A DNA stretch of 64,000 nucleotides from Nemertoderma westbladi (GCA_032718475.1 JAUCBJ010006410.1:1-64000); one strand, 5' to 3'; numbered from the stretch's first letter, positions 18,747 to 29,622 are shown. The notes: a model not told the origin generated them from the letters alone. Numbers and translations: made by a program.

Positions 18747-21299
18747 ATGATGTATCTTACCGCCGATCGACCACTACCTGTCGTCCCAGATAGCTTCGAA
18801 CAGATGGAGGAATATTGTAAAACTGGAGAACGATCATCCGCGTTTCCCCTGCAGGACGTGCGCCTTTGGTATTACTGCGACGAATGCCCTAGACCCAATC
18901 AGCAAACGGAAAGACATAAACATCCGCGGAGACGTTGCGCTAAACACAGTTTTACACGATATACTTATGGGAGTTTCGAGCGAAACCTATTCGACGTATC
19001 ACCTACGGTCGCTCAGCTCAAACAATCCTTGAATAAACCAATGATCAGAGTTCCGGAATACTCGGTCAGACCTCCTCATTCCTCAGTTAGACCTCAGACT
19101 CTTGATCCTAATAGTATCACGGATCCTCCCGAACTGTACTCACTGTTCAAAGATCTAGTGTTACCCGAACAGTTGATCGGTGGCACTCCGGTAGTAGGCT
19201 CACTAGATATTCGCCAACCCTACCTAGCTGGATTGGGACACGGTCATCTAATATCGCCGTTTAACCCATACAACCGTCCCGGCTTCACCTCGATCCAACC
19301 CATTACGGAAGTCGAAGAGAGCGTCGTACGAAACGCATTAGACGCTATTCGGCAGAAAATCGGAAAGGGAACTTACGATTGTTTGGAGAAACGTAAATTG
19401 CAGCAACAAGTCCAAGCGGTGAATGAATTAGCTTTACCCCAGTTCGATAGAGAAATACAAAATCTCGAGGAGGACATCGAACGTGGACGAACCTACTCTT
19501 TACAAGAGTTCCTAGATGAGCGTCTACAACAACAAGCGGAGGATAATCAGCTCGAGGAAAGACATATAGAACTAGATGAGAGAGAAGAAGCAGCTTTAGC
19601 CCAACCCGAAGCTCAAATCCTTATGACGGATCTCTACTCTAAAACCATCCTTCATCCCTCGATGGTTCCCCATTTCGGAGACAAACTCTTTGCGACGGTA
19701 CAACCCCAACCGGTTGATATCAACCTAAGATCTCGAGATCTTATCGCTGACGCTCCCATGTTGCAACGTCCGCCCATCGAAGCCGCTCGTGTCGATGGTA
19801 TACTCGTTGAACCTCCGGACAATAGAGCGGATCTTGTCCGTCGCATGGTACACGATGTAAACATACGCGCTAGACCTTTACCGGACTCGTTTTATGGGAT
19901 CAAAGATCACTCTTATTACGTCAATCTAACACAATATTACATGGTAAAACCAGAAGATCCTACACATAGTCTGAGGTTTCTACCACTCATAAATCCTCTC
20001 GATCTTGTCGAACTCGAACAACTGCTGAAACATCTGGATCAGTTAGTTAAAATAAACTCATTTCGAAAACCATATAATGTTTCCAGAATAGAGAAAGAAA
20101 CAATACCTCCGTATAATCTTGATGGATTCATCAAAACTCGATTAGTACACTGGAATCTTGACGTGTTATTCGAGGAGGAAAGAATACAACGATATGGAGA
20201 TGTGGAAACATATACCACACAATATTTAAAGTATAGAGATCTACCTAATGCAAGCGAATGCGCTACCTTGTGGCATCCAGTGGGAATGACCCTCGAAAAC
20301 GCCACTAAAGAGTGGAACGAAACTCTTAACGTTATCGAGATGTATGGATTTGTCACTTACGATAACGAAGGTAGCATTCCGGTTGGAGAACTGGGAACTA
20401 CGCGGATGATACACATACGAGGACTCGCTGGTTCTACCCACGTATTTACTCGAGCGTGTTCCGATGTGATTGATTATTCTTTTGAAACTCTTACTGAGAC
20501 ACAAAAGAAACTCCGACATGGACAATTCGAACTCGCGCAGCGTTACGTCACCGACACCGAGCGCAAACCGGCCATGGGTATCGATGGATCGATGTTACCC
20601 CAGCCCGTGCTCGAGATGTTGTTTAACGAAAGAATCCTTAAAATCGGCTCAGCTGTTTATGGAGACCTACAAAACGACTTTCGGAATATGGAGAACATTC
20701 CATACCCTTTCGTTGATACTCAGCTGATTGCTCCCTGGGCAGAAGGCCGAGGTTTCTTCCGCACTATGTATGCCAATACACCCAGCGGCATTACTAAAGT
20801 ACAACGAACCTCCATCGGACATCTTGCCTTTCAAGAATACGGATGGAATTTCAAGGTTGGAAATCCTATCAATTACCGACAAGTATATGGAGATCATTAT
20901 TCTCGTTTATACTTTGATGGACCATTGACCGCACCTGGCGCCGTGTATAGCTTTATGAGTGTTCCACTTCGTCCCTCCTTAGCTATATACACGATCTTTG
21001 AAAACGCAGCACTTGCCGGTTGGCTAGCCGATGTGTGCAGTCGTACCATACGCGCCCATCCCTTAATACTTGGAACCAAACTCGCCAAGTTAGATGAACA
21101 CAATAAATTCATCCGCTTCGAATGTTTCAGGCGCTTTCTGACTCCGTTCCGTAACGTTGATAGTCAGTTCAAAGACCGCGCTCTGACCAAACTCAGCCTA
21201 AGAGACTCAGCTGCGGAGAAGCTAAACAGCGCGGGATTTGCCCTCTTTCAGGACGTTTGTATACAGAACTTACATTCATCTGTTATACAAAGACCCTGA
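18747..21299 (+). CDS. Cargo ORF B of LTR element (850 aa, unknown)
   Basis: The first ATG is at 18747 (the frame is open from 18696). It gives about 850 residues, one of the longest uninterrupted frames in the window. Near the N-terminus is a possible metal site: C44-x2-C47, H57, H59, C64-x2-H67. Residues about 200-290 are charged and helical ('EREIQNLEED'-like pattern), and the rest appears globular and rich in Pro, Tyr and Leu. There is no signal peptide and no convincing transmembrane helix, so it is not a classical envelope protein. I do not recognise the family. It is followed in the same frame, after one TGA (21297-21299), by ORF C. A capsid-like structural role is a guess from its size and from the zinc knuckles that follow. 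Confidence 0.75.
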   Translation: MMYLTADRPLPVVPDSFEQMEEYCKTGERSSAFPLQDVRLWYYCDECPRPNQQTERHKHPRRRCAKHSFTRYTYGSFERNLFDVSPTVAQLKQSLNKPMIRVPEYSVRPPHSSVRPQTLDPNSITDPPELYSLFKDLVLPEQLIGGTPVVGSLDIRQPYLAGLGHGHLISPFNPYNRPGFTSIQPITEVEESVVRNALDAIRQKIGKGTYDCLEKRKLQQQVQAVNELALPQFDREIQNLEEDIERGRTYSLQEFLDERLQQQAEDNQLEERHIELDEREEAALAQPEAQILMTDLYSKTILHPSMVPHFGDKLFATVQPQPVDINLRSRDLIADAPMLQRPPIEAARVDGILVEPPDNRADLVRRMVHDVNIRARPLPDSFYGIKDHSYYVNLTQYYMVKPEDPTHSLRFLPLINPLDLVELEQLLKHLDQLVKINSFRKPYNVSRIEKETIPPYNLDGFIKTRLVHWNLDVLFEEERIQRYGDVETYTTQYLKYRDLPNASECATLWHPVGMTLENATKEWNETLNVIEMYGFVTYDNEGSIPVGELGTTRMIHIRGLAGSTHVFTRACSDVIDYSFETLTETQKKLRHGQFELAQRYVTDTERKPAMGIDGSMLPQPVLEMLFNERILKIGSAVYGDLQNDFRNMENIPYPFVDTQLIAPWAEGRGFFRTMYANTPSGITKVQRTSIGHLAFQEYGWNFKVGNPINYRQVYGDHYSRLYFDGPLTAPGAVYSFMSVPLRPSLAIYTIFENAALAGWLADVCSRTIRAHPLILGTKLAKLDEHNKFIRFECFRRFLTPFRNVDSQFKDRALTKLSLRDSAAEKLNSAGFALFQDVCIQNLHSSVIQRP

Positions 21300-21374
21300 A
21301 TACCCACAGGTTATTCTGTCGTGGAAGTTCAGACAGTGGGTCCGCTTGCGGAGACAGCCGCACCTACCTCAGCT

Positions 21375-22457
21375 ATGCAATTGGAAGACGAACCAATATG
21401 CTTAGAATCTGAAGCGATCCAGCCTACAGCGCCCCGGAGCAGCGATATCGATTACGTCTTGGAGTGGTATCAAGGTCCACAATGTCTCACCGCATACGAT
21501 TATCGACACGCCAACTATGTTTCTCGAAAACGTTGTCGATTATGCGCATCGAGAGACCATTTCACCCCTATGGACTCCGACGTACCCTGCTCCTATTTCC
21601 ACGAACAACCGATGATGGAAATCTATTGTGCGTATTGCAGACTTAATAACTCGCACATTTTTGCAGTCTGCCCCCCATTTATGACTCAATGCCACCACTG
21701 TCAACTTAAAGGACATGCCAGTTATAATTGCCCCTTTAACCGCGATTTAGAAAGCGTAGATGAGATGATTACCCTGCGCTACATCCGAGCTTGGGAAGCG
21801 AACGCGGATTTACATTGTGAGTCCCGCCATCGCTACTACCCTGGACGCTCTTACGAGGGAGTTTACGCGTTCCATCCTTATTTATTCGCGTCTGTGGAAC
21901 AAAAAACACGCACACCGAGTTACGAACTAATGAAGCGTGTTGGTGAGTGTATTTCCACCAAATTTGTTCGAAAATATCTTAGGAACGTCAATCCTAACGA
22001 TATTACTTCATACCATTTGATCAATTTCATCCGTCAAGACCCTGAGTATGGCGATTTATTTATCAACTCGCACCCTGAGTTACCAGAAGTATCTCGACGG
22101 CCCTACGAATATCGAGCCCGAGAATGCGAGCTGGAAAGAACCATTAAACCGAGGAAGTTTCTCACCACTCACGGTCCGCCTACCGCCATTGTCCAGACGA
22201 CCCGTCAAGGACCCGTAGGAGCTGCTGTCCTAAGACGCGCCCTAAAGGCCGTTAGACCTCGCTCCACTGAAGTTGATATCGATCAACCAGGTACCTCGAC
22301 CGGCGGATACACCGATCGTAATCCTAAACCTTCTGATGCAATAGTATTGCACCCTTCACCCAGGAGTTACAGCCCTCCTAGTAAAGTGGCTCGCCCCAAA
22401 GAGAAAAGGACTCTTGCTAGCCTCAAAAAACTGCGTAAACGCCGTAAGAAAGACTAA
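21375..22457 (+). CDS. Cargo ORF C of LTR element: triple zinc-knuckle, basic-tail protein
   Basis: First ATG at 21375 (360 aa). The frame is continuous with ORF B back to the TGA at 21297, so it may also be made by stop readthrough. Three zinc-knuckle-like patches are visible, numbered from this ATG: C54-x2-C57-x4-H62-x9-C72; C85-x2-C88-x5-H94-x4-C99; and a textbook C106-x2-C109-x4-H114-x4-C119. The C-terminus is Lys/Arg-rich (KKLRKRRKKD), like a nuclear localisation or nucleic-acid-binding tail. Together these suggest a nucleocapsid-like or nucleic-acid-binding product. It ends 77 bases before the 3' LTR. Confidence 0.78.
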   Translation: MQLEDEPICLESEAIQPTAPRSSDIDYVLEWYQGPQCLTAYDYRHANYVSRKRCRLCASRDHFTPMDSDVPCSYFHEQPMMEIYCAYCRLNNSHIFAVCPPFMTQCHHCQLKGHASYNCPFNRDLESVDEMITLRYIRAWEANADLHCESRHRYYPGRSYEGVYAFHPYLFASVEQKTRTPSYELMKRVGECISTKFVRKYLRNVNPNDITSYHLINFIRQDPEYGDLFINSHPELPEVSRRPYEYRARECELERTIKPRKFLTTHGPPTAIVQTTRQGPVGAAVLRRALKAVRPRSTEVDIDQPGTSTGGYTDRNPKPSDAIVLHPSPRSYSPPSKVARPKEKRTLASLKKLRKRRKKD

Positions 22458-22520
22458 CTGTTTAGAGTATTTTTATATTTAGAAACTGTGATTTTTTATA
22501 TTTTATAGACTTAAATCCCA

Positions 22521-22534
22521 TTTTCTGGGAGCGG
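22521..22534 (+). promoter_or_regulatory. Putative polypurine tract
   Basis: ctgggagcgg directly abuts the 3' LTR. It is the only purine-rich stretch at that position and is short and interrupted by a C, so the call is tentative. Confidence 0.4.
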
Positions 22535-23694
22535 TGTAAAAGCTTTTACGGAATTAGCCGGTTATTTTCCCCGTAAAGTGCTCTGTAGTTGTTTTAACAG
22601 GCATAAAAGGCCGTATCCTTACTGTACTGATGTTTTAGGGGACATAAAAAGCTATTTCTTCTGTATGTGTACTTTAGCGGACATAATTAGCAATTCTATG
22701 ACGCAATGCGCTAGATCCTCTTGAAACAGTGTAGCTACCATGACGACGGCTAACAGCTGATGCTGTACACGTGGAGCTTTTCCTTTGTTCTCTGTTCCTT
22801 CTTTGTTCGGTCGACCAATCAGAGCGTTTTTTGACTCTGTGTTGGAGATTGTATACAGAAACTCGTGGAGTTGAGTCAGTATGTGTTTTATCCACTGCCT
22901 AGAACACCGGCTTTGGAACCTCCGTGTTTCAGACTTTAGCCCTACATTAGTAGGCTTAATTATAGAACGTATATCTGTTATCATATCTCATATCAATCAA
23001 ACATAACCATTCATACCTCAACCTTTGTACTGCTATTTACTGTCAGTTATTCATTATATATGTTGATGGAATATTATTATATTTGGAATACCGATAAATG
23101 ATTACAAACCCTCGATCTTCTTGATATACCGAAGGTTAGAGAGACCGGTTACATATAACGATTGCGACTTACATTAAAGTGGTTTGAAGTGAATCTAATG
23201 CTATTTCATAGGCACTACATGTATTGTCTGTTGTTCTCTTTATATGTGACTAAAATTAGTGAAGGTCGGCAGATCAGTGTGCAGCATTGTGCAGTATTGT
23301 GTATGATTGTGACTGATAACAAAGCCTCTCCCAAAGAATGCGCCATATACGTGAATCTATAGCCATCCCGTTGTGTCTAGTTTAAGTCATAACTCTGTTT
23401 ACATATTTAGAGCGCCACGTCCTAAAGGAACTGTTAATATTTCCCGAAAGTGAATAATATTTGTCAGAGATTATATATTACGACCAGTCGAATAATACAG
23501 TAGGCCTACCCCGCAATACGGTTAGGCTTCCGAATCCAGTCTCCCGGGTATATCCAGCGGGTGAATGATCGCGCATAGACTGGCTTCGGCTAATGTAGTG
23601 TATCAAATACTCGTCATAGGCTAAAGTCGATTTATTATCTAGAAGACATCCAAATTTGGCAGGTTAAACTGCTAAAGGTCTGAAAGCGCGAACA
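22535..23694 (+). repeat. 3' LTR
   Basis: 1160 bp, TG...CA, nearly identical to the 5' LTR and the same length. Followed directly by the GTGCA duplication at 23695-23699. Confidence 0.92.
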
Positions 23695-23699
23695 GTGCA
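23695..23699. repeat. Target-site duplication (3')
   Basis: GTGCA, identical to 10267-10271. Confidence 0.9.
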
Positions 23700-24524
23700 A
23701 CATCAATTGGCTCTCTGCCATCCACAATAAAATAAGAAAAAATAAATAAAACCCAGTATAATTTTGGAACCTTAAACCGTCATTATTGTATACAGTGCAA
23801 TTATTAGAGTACGAACTGTAAATTAGGACGATGGATGTTGGACTGTAAAGACGATTTCTTCTTATTGTAGTAAAGTAGCTATCAGGTTCAGCTATCTCTC
23901 TTTATCAGGAAACACTTCAAAGCAAAGTTCTTTCGTAATTGCTAATTGCTCAGTATCCCATTTTATCAAGTTTACGGTATTTTTTGATAAATAGGTGATT
24001 GACTGATCTCATAAAAGGCCGGCACATTCTGCCGTTGCTACTGTACACTACATGCATGCTACGCTCTGTGTTCGTACATGTATAAGCGTGTGCTGACGTA
24101 CATTGCAATAGATAAGCATATACTCACTTCTGTATGCATAGTGGAGGCCTAATAAGGTAAAGAGCAAATATGCCGGGACACAAACCTTTTAATGTTTTAT
24201 TTAGCAAATTGTTCTAGAGACACTAAGAAATGTTACGACAAAAACACACCTTGAAAAATTGGCCCTTGGGAGATCTGTTAAATTGACGAAACTAACATTA
24301 GCAACAATAATTTTCCATAGCAACAAGTTAAACTACATATTTGTGGTAATTTCCACCGATGACAACTTGGCATTTCTACAGTAGTTATCTATGCCGTGCC
24401 GTGTTTTCCTGTTAGCGCCCCCATTCCTGTCCCCCCCCCCCCCCCCCGAATTTCCACTTACCCCCCGACCATTCCTGTTACCCCCCATATAATCCATATT
24501 TTGTATTTTCCATATTTCTCATTT
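23700..24524. other. Non-coding, with a 17-C run
   Basis: No gene seen. A run of 17 C at 24431-24447 is followed by several shorter C6-C7 runs, so the - strand has G-quadruplex potential. Confidence 0.5.
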
Positions 24525-25384
24525 CTCCATATATGGAGATTAATCCGTATGTGATTTTAAAGATTAGGCATTGCGGACCAGTAAGAAGTGCACAGCACAC
24601 ATGCAGACTGAAGACAGGTAGGCCTACTTAAAAGCGATATGATTTAAAGAGTGCGGCTGCCGCTACCTAATGCAGTAATGGCAAATAAACATTGTAGGTC
24701 CAGGATGAGTGACAGCTGACAGATGATGTCCTTCAGCCCCGGGATGCCTTGTTTTATTGTACTAACTGACACCTGGCCGCCCGGTTGGACTTAGATTAAT
24801 TACTGGCACCCGGTTGCACTCGCTGACACGTGGTTTGACTAACTGGCACTACGTTGGACTTGTTGGCACTTGGTTGCATATGGTTAACTAAATACTGGCC
24901 CCGAAACAGCCAAAATAAAAGGTACATATATTATATGTTAATAAATTCACAAAGACAGACACGATGGTTTTCAATATCTGTGCGAATGTTTATTCCCTTA
25001 GCATTCTCATTGCTGCTTCTATCAGTCTATACTATGTTAGTGCCATATACTGTAACAACCAACAACATTCTATAGCCAGGTTGGTGGAAAAACAGTTCAA
25101 AAATAAATCACGGTTGGTTAGATTTCCAAGCGGCGTCAAGAAGTGTTAACCGGTTAATAGGTACTGCACTGCTGGCGCATCCTGGGGCTGGCGGACACCG
25201 GCTGTCACTCATCCTGGACTGTCCTGCATTGTTTATTTGACAAAAGGTAGCGGCCGCCACACTCTTTAAATCACTTAGCTTTAAGTAGGCCTACCTGTCT
25301 TCAGTCTGCATGTGTGATGTGCACTTCTTACTGGTCCGCAATGCCTAATCTCTAAAATCACATACGGATTATTCTCCATAGGAA
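24525..25384. mobile_element. Foldback element with about 190-bp arms
   Basis: The left arm (24525-24718) and right arm (25201-25384) are inverted copies. Shared blocks include 'attaggcattgcggaccagtaa' and its complement, 'gtaggcctac' and 'caggatgagtgacagc'. The central 480 bp holds a diverged tandem of ggcacttggttg-like units. No transposase is present. Confidence 0.85.
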
Positions 25385-26299
25385 TCCATCACATAGGGCA
25401 CATACGCGTATGTACTGTACATACGGATACGGCAAATGCATACGAATACGGATACGGCGAAAAGTTATACCCATAAACCATGTCTTTTAATAACCGTGGA
25501 CAGGGATCAAGTGTAAATACTAAATAGTAGTGGGCCGAATCGTTGTTAAACGAGCAATTACAGTATGTCTCTCAACAGAGGTACACTAAATCCCCCGACA
25601 TGGAGTCACTAACACTGGAACATTTACTCGAGTGTCTGTATTTTTTTACATGTTTCCTTTATTGAAAAATATCGTGAAGTTTTATATTTGAAAAATCCCC
25701 CCAAATACAGAAAATTGGCGGGAACGTTTGAAACTCTCATAACTTCAAAGTCGATTTTCTCAAAACTTTGTTAATATTAAGACTGCTAATTTTGAAAATT
25801 CATTATCTTGACAACACGTTATTGAATTTGAAATCTGTGTTCAGTTTCCGATTCATCATAAAAATGTGTATTTGAAAAAAAAAACATACAAATTTATTTT
25901 TTGTAACCGCGTAGGTCGGTTTCTTGATCAAACCTCACATACTGTATGTTAACGTTGTTTAATTTCATTCATTTTGATTAGATTTGTTAATTTTGAGTCC
26001 CCCCCCCCCCCTTTATAGCTCTGGCCCCTCCCCTTCTGAAATCATGGCTACGCCACTGATCAGATATAGACAAATATCCGTTGGCCTAACTGCTTAAATA
26101 ATTATTAGGAACAGATTATGACAGATTGTAATTGTTTGCTAACTAACTTTGATCACTAATCATGTTGCAATGCTCAACATGTGCAAGTTACAGTTAGTAT
26201 GCGGGTTACAAGGCTAATTGCTAATAAGAAGTTGACAGTAACAATGTGTTGGCAAAGCTGTATTTTTCGAGGTGTTTGTTATTATGCATTTATTATAGG
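25385..26299. other. Non-coding, with a 13-C run
   Basis: No gene seen. C13 is at 25999-26011. Confidence 0.5.
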
Positions 26300-26440
26300 A
26301 AGGGATCTAGGGGTCTTTTACCTCGAACGATCATCCGAATGTGGTTGTAGTCTCGGCTTCCACCTCGAGTTCCCTGGTTCGAATCCGACACCACGCTGAT
26401 GAGACCCAGTAAGGTCGAAATGCGTACGTGGTTTGGAGAT
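26300..26440 (+). mobile_element. tRNA-like unit ending in a hammerhead
   Basis: A perfect B box (GGTTCGAATCC, about 26376-26386) is preceded by a weak A box (TGGTTGTAGTC) and followed within a few bases by a hammerhead. This layout differs from the other two copies: the ribozyme is downstream of the B box and not between the boxes. Probably a different SINE/retrozyme family. Its outer ends were not found. Confidence 0.55.
26390..26432 (+). ncRNA. Hammerhead ribozyme (second family)
   Basis: Stem I ACCACG (26390-26395) pairs perfectly with CGTGGT (26427-26432). CTGATGA is at 26396-26402. Stem II GACC/GGTC has loop CAGTAA. GAAA is at 26417-26420. Stem III is minimal (ATGCGT) and the cleavage-site A is at 26426. 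All core bases are intact, while the helices differ from the other two copies, as expected for independent, structure-conserving evolution. Confidence 0.8.
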
Positions 26441-27099
26441 ATATGAGATATTAATTTCAAGAAAAATTACGCGATTCTTAAATTTGTACACTACCCGGTT
26501 AAAAAGTACGCATGTGATGGGATTAGTCCTACAATTGCGCCAATAAAAGATAAGTTATTTTCGGTAAAAAAAACTTATCATTCGAGCACCTATAATAAAT
26601 GCATAATAAGAAGTTAACTGACAGTCAGATTTGTAACTTTGGTACATGAATTCGTACCTTGGACATTTTGATCTTCTTATGGGTGCTTGGCTTTGTTACT
26701 GGCGACTTAAATTGGTAATTGGGCAGGGGGACTTCAATTTGTAACCAGTAACTTCAAATCGTAACCAGGTTGCCAACAAATCGTAACCAGGTTGCCAACA
26801 AAGATACAGATGATTTACTAAAAAATTTCTAAATTGACCCCAACCCCCCGGAGGGACATCAGTTTGCTACCAGGTGGTCATATTTGTAACCAAGAAACAC
26901 ACATTGATTTGAAACCACTACCACAGATTCGTAAAAAGATTCGTATCACTAACCCGTGGCTGTGTCCTCTGTCAAACGAAAATTATAATGAAGATTTTGT
27001 GGCATTTGATTACAGATTAGGCCTAAATAACTGCAGAACTGTAACCCAGTACCGGTTGCGGGTAGGCCTAACTGCCTAAGTGAATAGCAGTGGATAGCA

Positions 27100-28155
27100 A
27101 TGGATCTACCAATGGCGAACGCGGAACCTTTAGCGTTATCTTTATCCCTCCCGTGTTTTATCGGCAATTTAAAACTCCGATATGATCTGTGGAGATACTG
27201 TCGGAATAGACACCGACAGAAAGACAAACTCGCAAACTTCTACACAAACAATATGTTGTTGTCTCTGACGTTGGATCTGGTTCTCGGACTGTCTATAGTA
27301 GCCTACCTCATCCACATGACATCAGCGCATAACGTGTACACCAGACTAGCCGACTCTATGGTCATGACTGGTTCCTTTATTGCCGAGAAACTAGACTCCT
27401 TATTGCGTTGGTTAATGGGATCGCCTGTAGGCCTGAAACTCAATACGCCCCTGGCGGATATCCTCGGTACTTTCTTCCTGTACCACGTCCGACTGTGGCA
27501 CTCGTGGCTCCTCGTGCTTTCACCCCATCTCCCGGGCATCCTCACCGCTCTCTCCCTCACCGGCTGTCTCGGTATCTCTACACTTCTATGCGCTGTACTA
27601 GACCTCGTATCGGTCATGTGTTTCCATGTTTCTTGCTTCTATATTTACGCTGCTAAGATTTACTCGGTAGGAGTGAAATCGCTTCTATCTTTGTCGCGAT
27701 TATTTCGCGGTAAGAAATGGAACGTCCTGCGACAACGGGTAGACAGTTGTGACTATTCCACCGACCAACTCTTCCTTGGAACTATCCTATTTACTATCAT
27801 TCTGTTCCTAATGCCAACTATCACACTCAACTATGTAGTCTTCGCCGCGTTAAGATCTTCTCTCTTAGCCTTCCAGGGCGTGGCCCAGTACCTTATTGGC
27901 TGCATCCGTTACGCGCAGCTCTACACCGTCTACTGCTGGGCTCGTAATCACCCTGCGGTTGCAACGCGCTGTTACTACCGGGTTGAATCGGTGGACTCGA
28001 GTGGACGCCGCACGTTACGGAGATGCCTCTCGTCGCCACCGTTACGGGTTCTGTTAGAGAGAACTACTCCCATAACTGGCAGACCGCAGTCATTGGGCGG
28101 GATATTCAAAAAGATTCTGGTTGGCCATCTTTTATTTAAATGGGGCGCGAATTAA
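27100..28155 (+). CDS. PIGQ: PIGQ/GPI1-like GPI-GlcNAc transferase subunit
   Basis: 351 codons from ATG, with a TAG in frame 15 bases upstream. PIGQ (yeast Gpi1) stabilises the ER-membrane complex that adds GlcNAc to phosphatidylinositol, the first step of GPI-anchor synthesis. The family core is unmistakable: 'LLRWLMGSPVGLKLN' (about 101-115), 'FFLYHVRLW' (125-133) and the near-invariant 'LFRGKKWNVLRQRVDSC' (201-217). 'DQLFLGTILFTIILFLMPT' (about 222-240) follows. Several hydrophobic segments (about 52-72, 145-190, 225-255) fit a membrane protein. It is shorter than animal PIGQ, which usually has over 500 residues; the variable N-terminal part is missing or lies on an unseen upstream exon. 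No intron interrupts the core. AATAAA at 28265-28270 may end the transcript. Confidence 0.88.
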   Translation: MDLPMANAEPLALSLSLPCFIGNLKLRYDLWRYCRNRHRQKDKLANFYTNNMLLSLTLDLVLGLSIVAYLIHMTSAHNVYTRLADSMVMTGSFIAEKLDSLLRWLMGSPVGLKLNTPLADILGTFFLYHVRLWHSWLLVLSPHLPGILTALSLTGCLGISTLLCAVLDLVSVMCFHVSCFYIYAAKIYSVGVKSLLSLSRLFRGKKWNVLRQRVDSCDYSTDQLFLGTILFTIILFLMPTITLNYVVFAALRSSLLAFQGVAQYLIGCIRYAQLYTVYCWARNHPAVATRCYYRVESVDSSGRRTLRRCLSSPPLRVLLERTTPITGRPQSLGGIFKKILVGHLLFKWGAN

Positions 28156-28264
28156 TGGGATTTAGTTCCTTGATGTAACAAATTTGAGTTAAACTTGCTG
28201 AAGTTCCATTAGTTAACTGATGGGATGGATTTAATTAACTAATTAGTTAATGACTCAAATTCAA

Positions 28265-28270
28265 AATAAA
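28265..28270 (+). terminator. Possible poly(A) signal of the PIGQ-like gene
   Basis: AATAAA about 110 bp after the stop codon, on the same strand. Confidence 0.5.
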
Positions 28271-29477
28271 AGCAATACAAGTCTTTTTGTTCGGTTTTAA
28301 AACTTTCTACAGCAAAACTCTCGTTGTCACTGTGAAGATTCATATTCAAATATGTTTTAAAGACATGAAATTTCGTCAACAAATATTTGAATTAATACCC
28401 GAGCTAATGAAACATTCCAGATAATATTATTTATTGGATATTCAATCGACATCGATAGTGTCTAAATAATATTTCCAGAATGTTTTGTATTAATAAACGA
28501 TACCCCATCAATAGATAATATTTAAACTGAGGAGATCAATCACCTATTATTGGTTTAATAATTTAATTATTTCTGAACTTTTCAAACGCGAGAACAGTTT
28601 ATATCCTCTACTTTAACATGTTATAAAAAATTCTGAAAGTATATTTCATTTCTGTAAAAAAGTAGCATCTCATTAATTGTGGTTTGAGTTTTGATTTTTA
28701 TTCGTGGGTCATATTGATATTTAGAGAAAGATATAATATAATACAGTTTCTTGTTTTGTTTCCTATTATATTATTATAATTATTTATTACAGTTCCAATA
28801 TCAGCTCAACCCTGATTCATTTTTAGTGTTTAAACGATATCCTGGGGAGAAATATAATCCCGGTCCCGACTTTTTTTTGGAACGTGATCCCGAAGTATAA
28901 ATAGTGAAGTAAATTAGTTGAATATCCGATAAATAGCTGCAGCAGAAGGAAATTTAGTGATTATACAGAATTCATATGTCAGTAAACCATCTTAGTAAAC
29001 AACTATAAATTAATTCTACTCATATAATTTTATGTTACTAATATTTCGGCAGTGTGATTGTAATGTTGCCAAAAACTCGTTTTATTCCCGAGAGTGATAA
29101 GCCCAATCCCGAAATGTCTGACCCCGTTCTGATACTAGTAGTTAATTTATAGGAAAATATAGATGTCAATGACAGTTTCAATTTAAATTTAAGAACAAAC
29201 AGATTTATCTTTTTATTTTTTTTACAAAAATTTAGTTATAAACTATTCCACGTGTTATGAAATTTAAGGATTATTTTCATTATTTATTGTTCATCATTTC
29301 GTTTAAGGGGGGGGGGGGGGTAGTCTAATTTGGGCCAAAAAATTGAAATTTTTAAATATATCCTATCTGCATCAGAATATAATGGTGATTCCAAATCTAA
29401 AAACAGTTTTTCCATATCTTGTTATGTTTACGAGATATTATGTACGTAATGTGAAGTACGGATAGTTTCACATGTAC
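28271..29477. other. Non-coding, with a 14-G run
   Basis: AT-rich and geneless. G14 at 29307-29320. Confidence 0.5.
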
Positions 29478-29622
29478 AGTAGTTGAGTAAGCTGAATTTG
29501 CGTTTCACAGATAGTTGAGTAGACTGAATTTGCGTTTCACAGATAGTTGAGTAGACTGAATTTGCGTTTCACAGATAGTTGAGTAGACTGAATTTGCGTT
29601 TCACAGATAGTTGAGTAGATAA
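29478..29622. repeat. 35-bp tandem repeat, about 4 copies
   Basis: The unit contains gttgagtagactgaatttg and cgtttcacagata. Inner copies are nearly identical and the first is diverged. Confidence 0.92.

Larger units (their letters stand above)
10272..23694 (+). mobile_element. 13.4-kb non-autonomous BEL/Pao-related LTR element with cargo ORFs
   Basis: The element is bounded by two 1160-bp direct LTRs (10272-11431 and 22535-23694) that begin TG and end CA and are flanked by GTGCA duplications. By eye the LTRs differ at about eight positions, under 1 percent, so insertion was recent. Order inside: 2.2-kb leader with tandem duplications, a coiled-coil ORF in gag position, a BEL/Pao integrase tail, a 1.6-kb spacer, three more ORFs, a short purine stretch and the 3' LTR. 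Protease, RT and RNase H are absent, so mobility must depend on another copy. No tRNA-type primer binding site starting TGG is seen directly after the 5' LTR. Confidence 0.9.

Noticed and set aside
18193-21299. Envelope gene in the LTR element
   Set aside because: No signal peptide, furin-like site or transmembrane anchor is visible in the ORFs at the env position.
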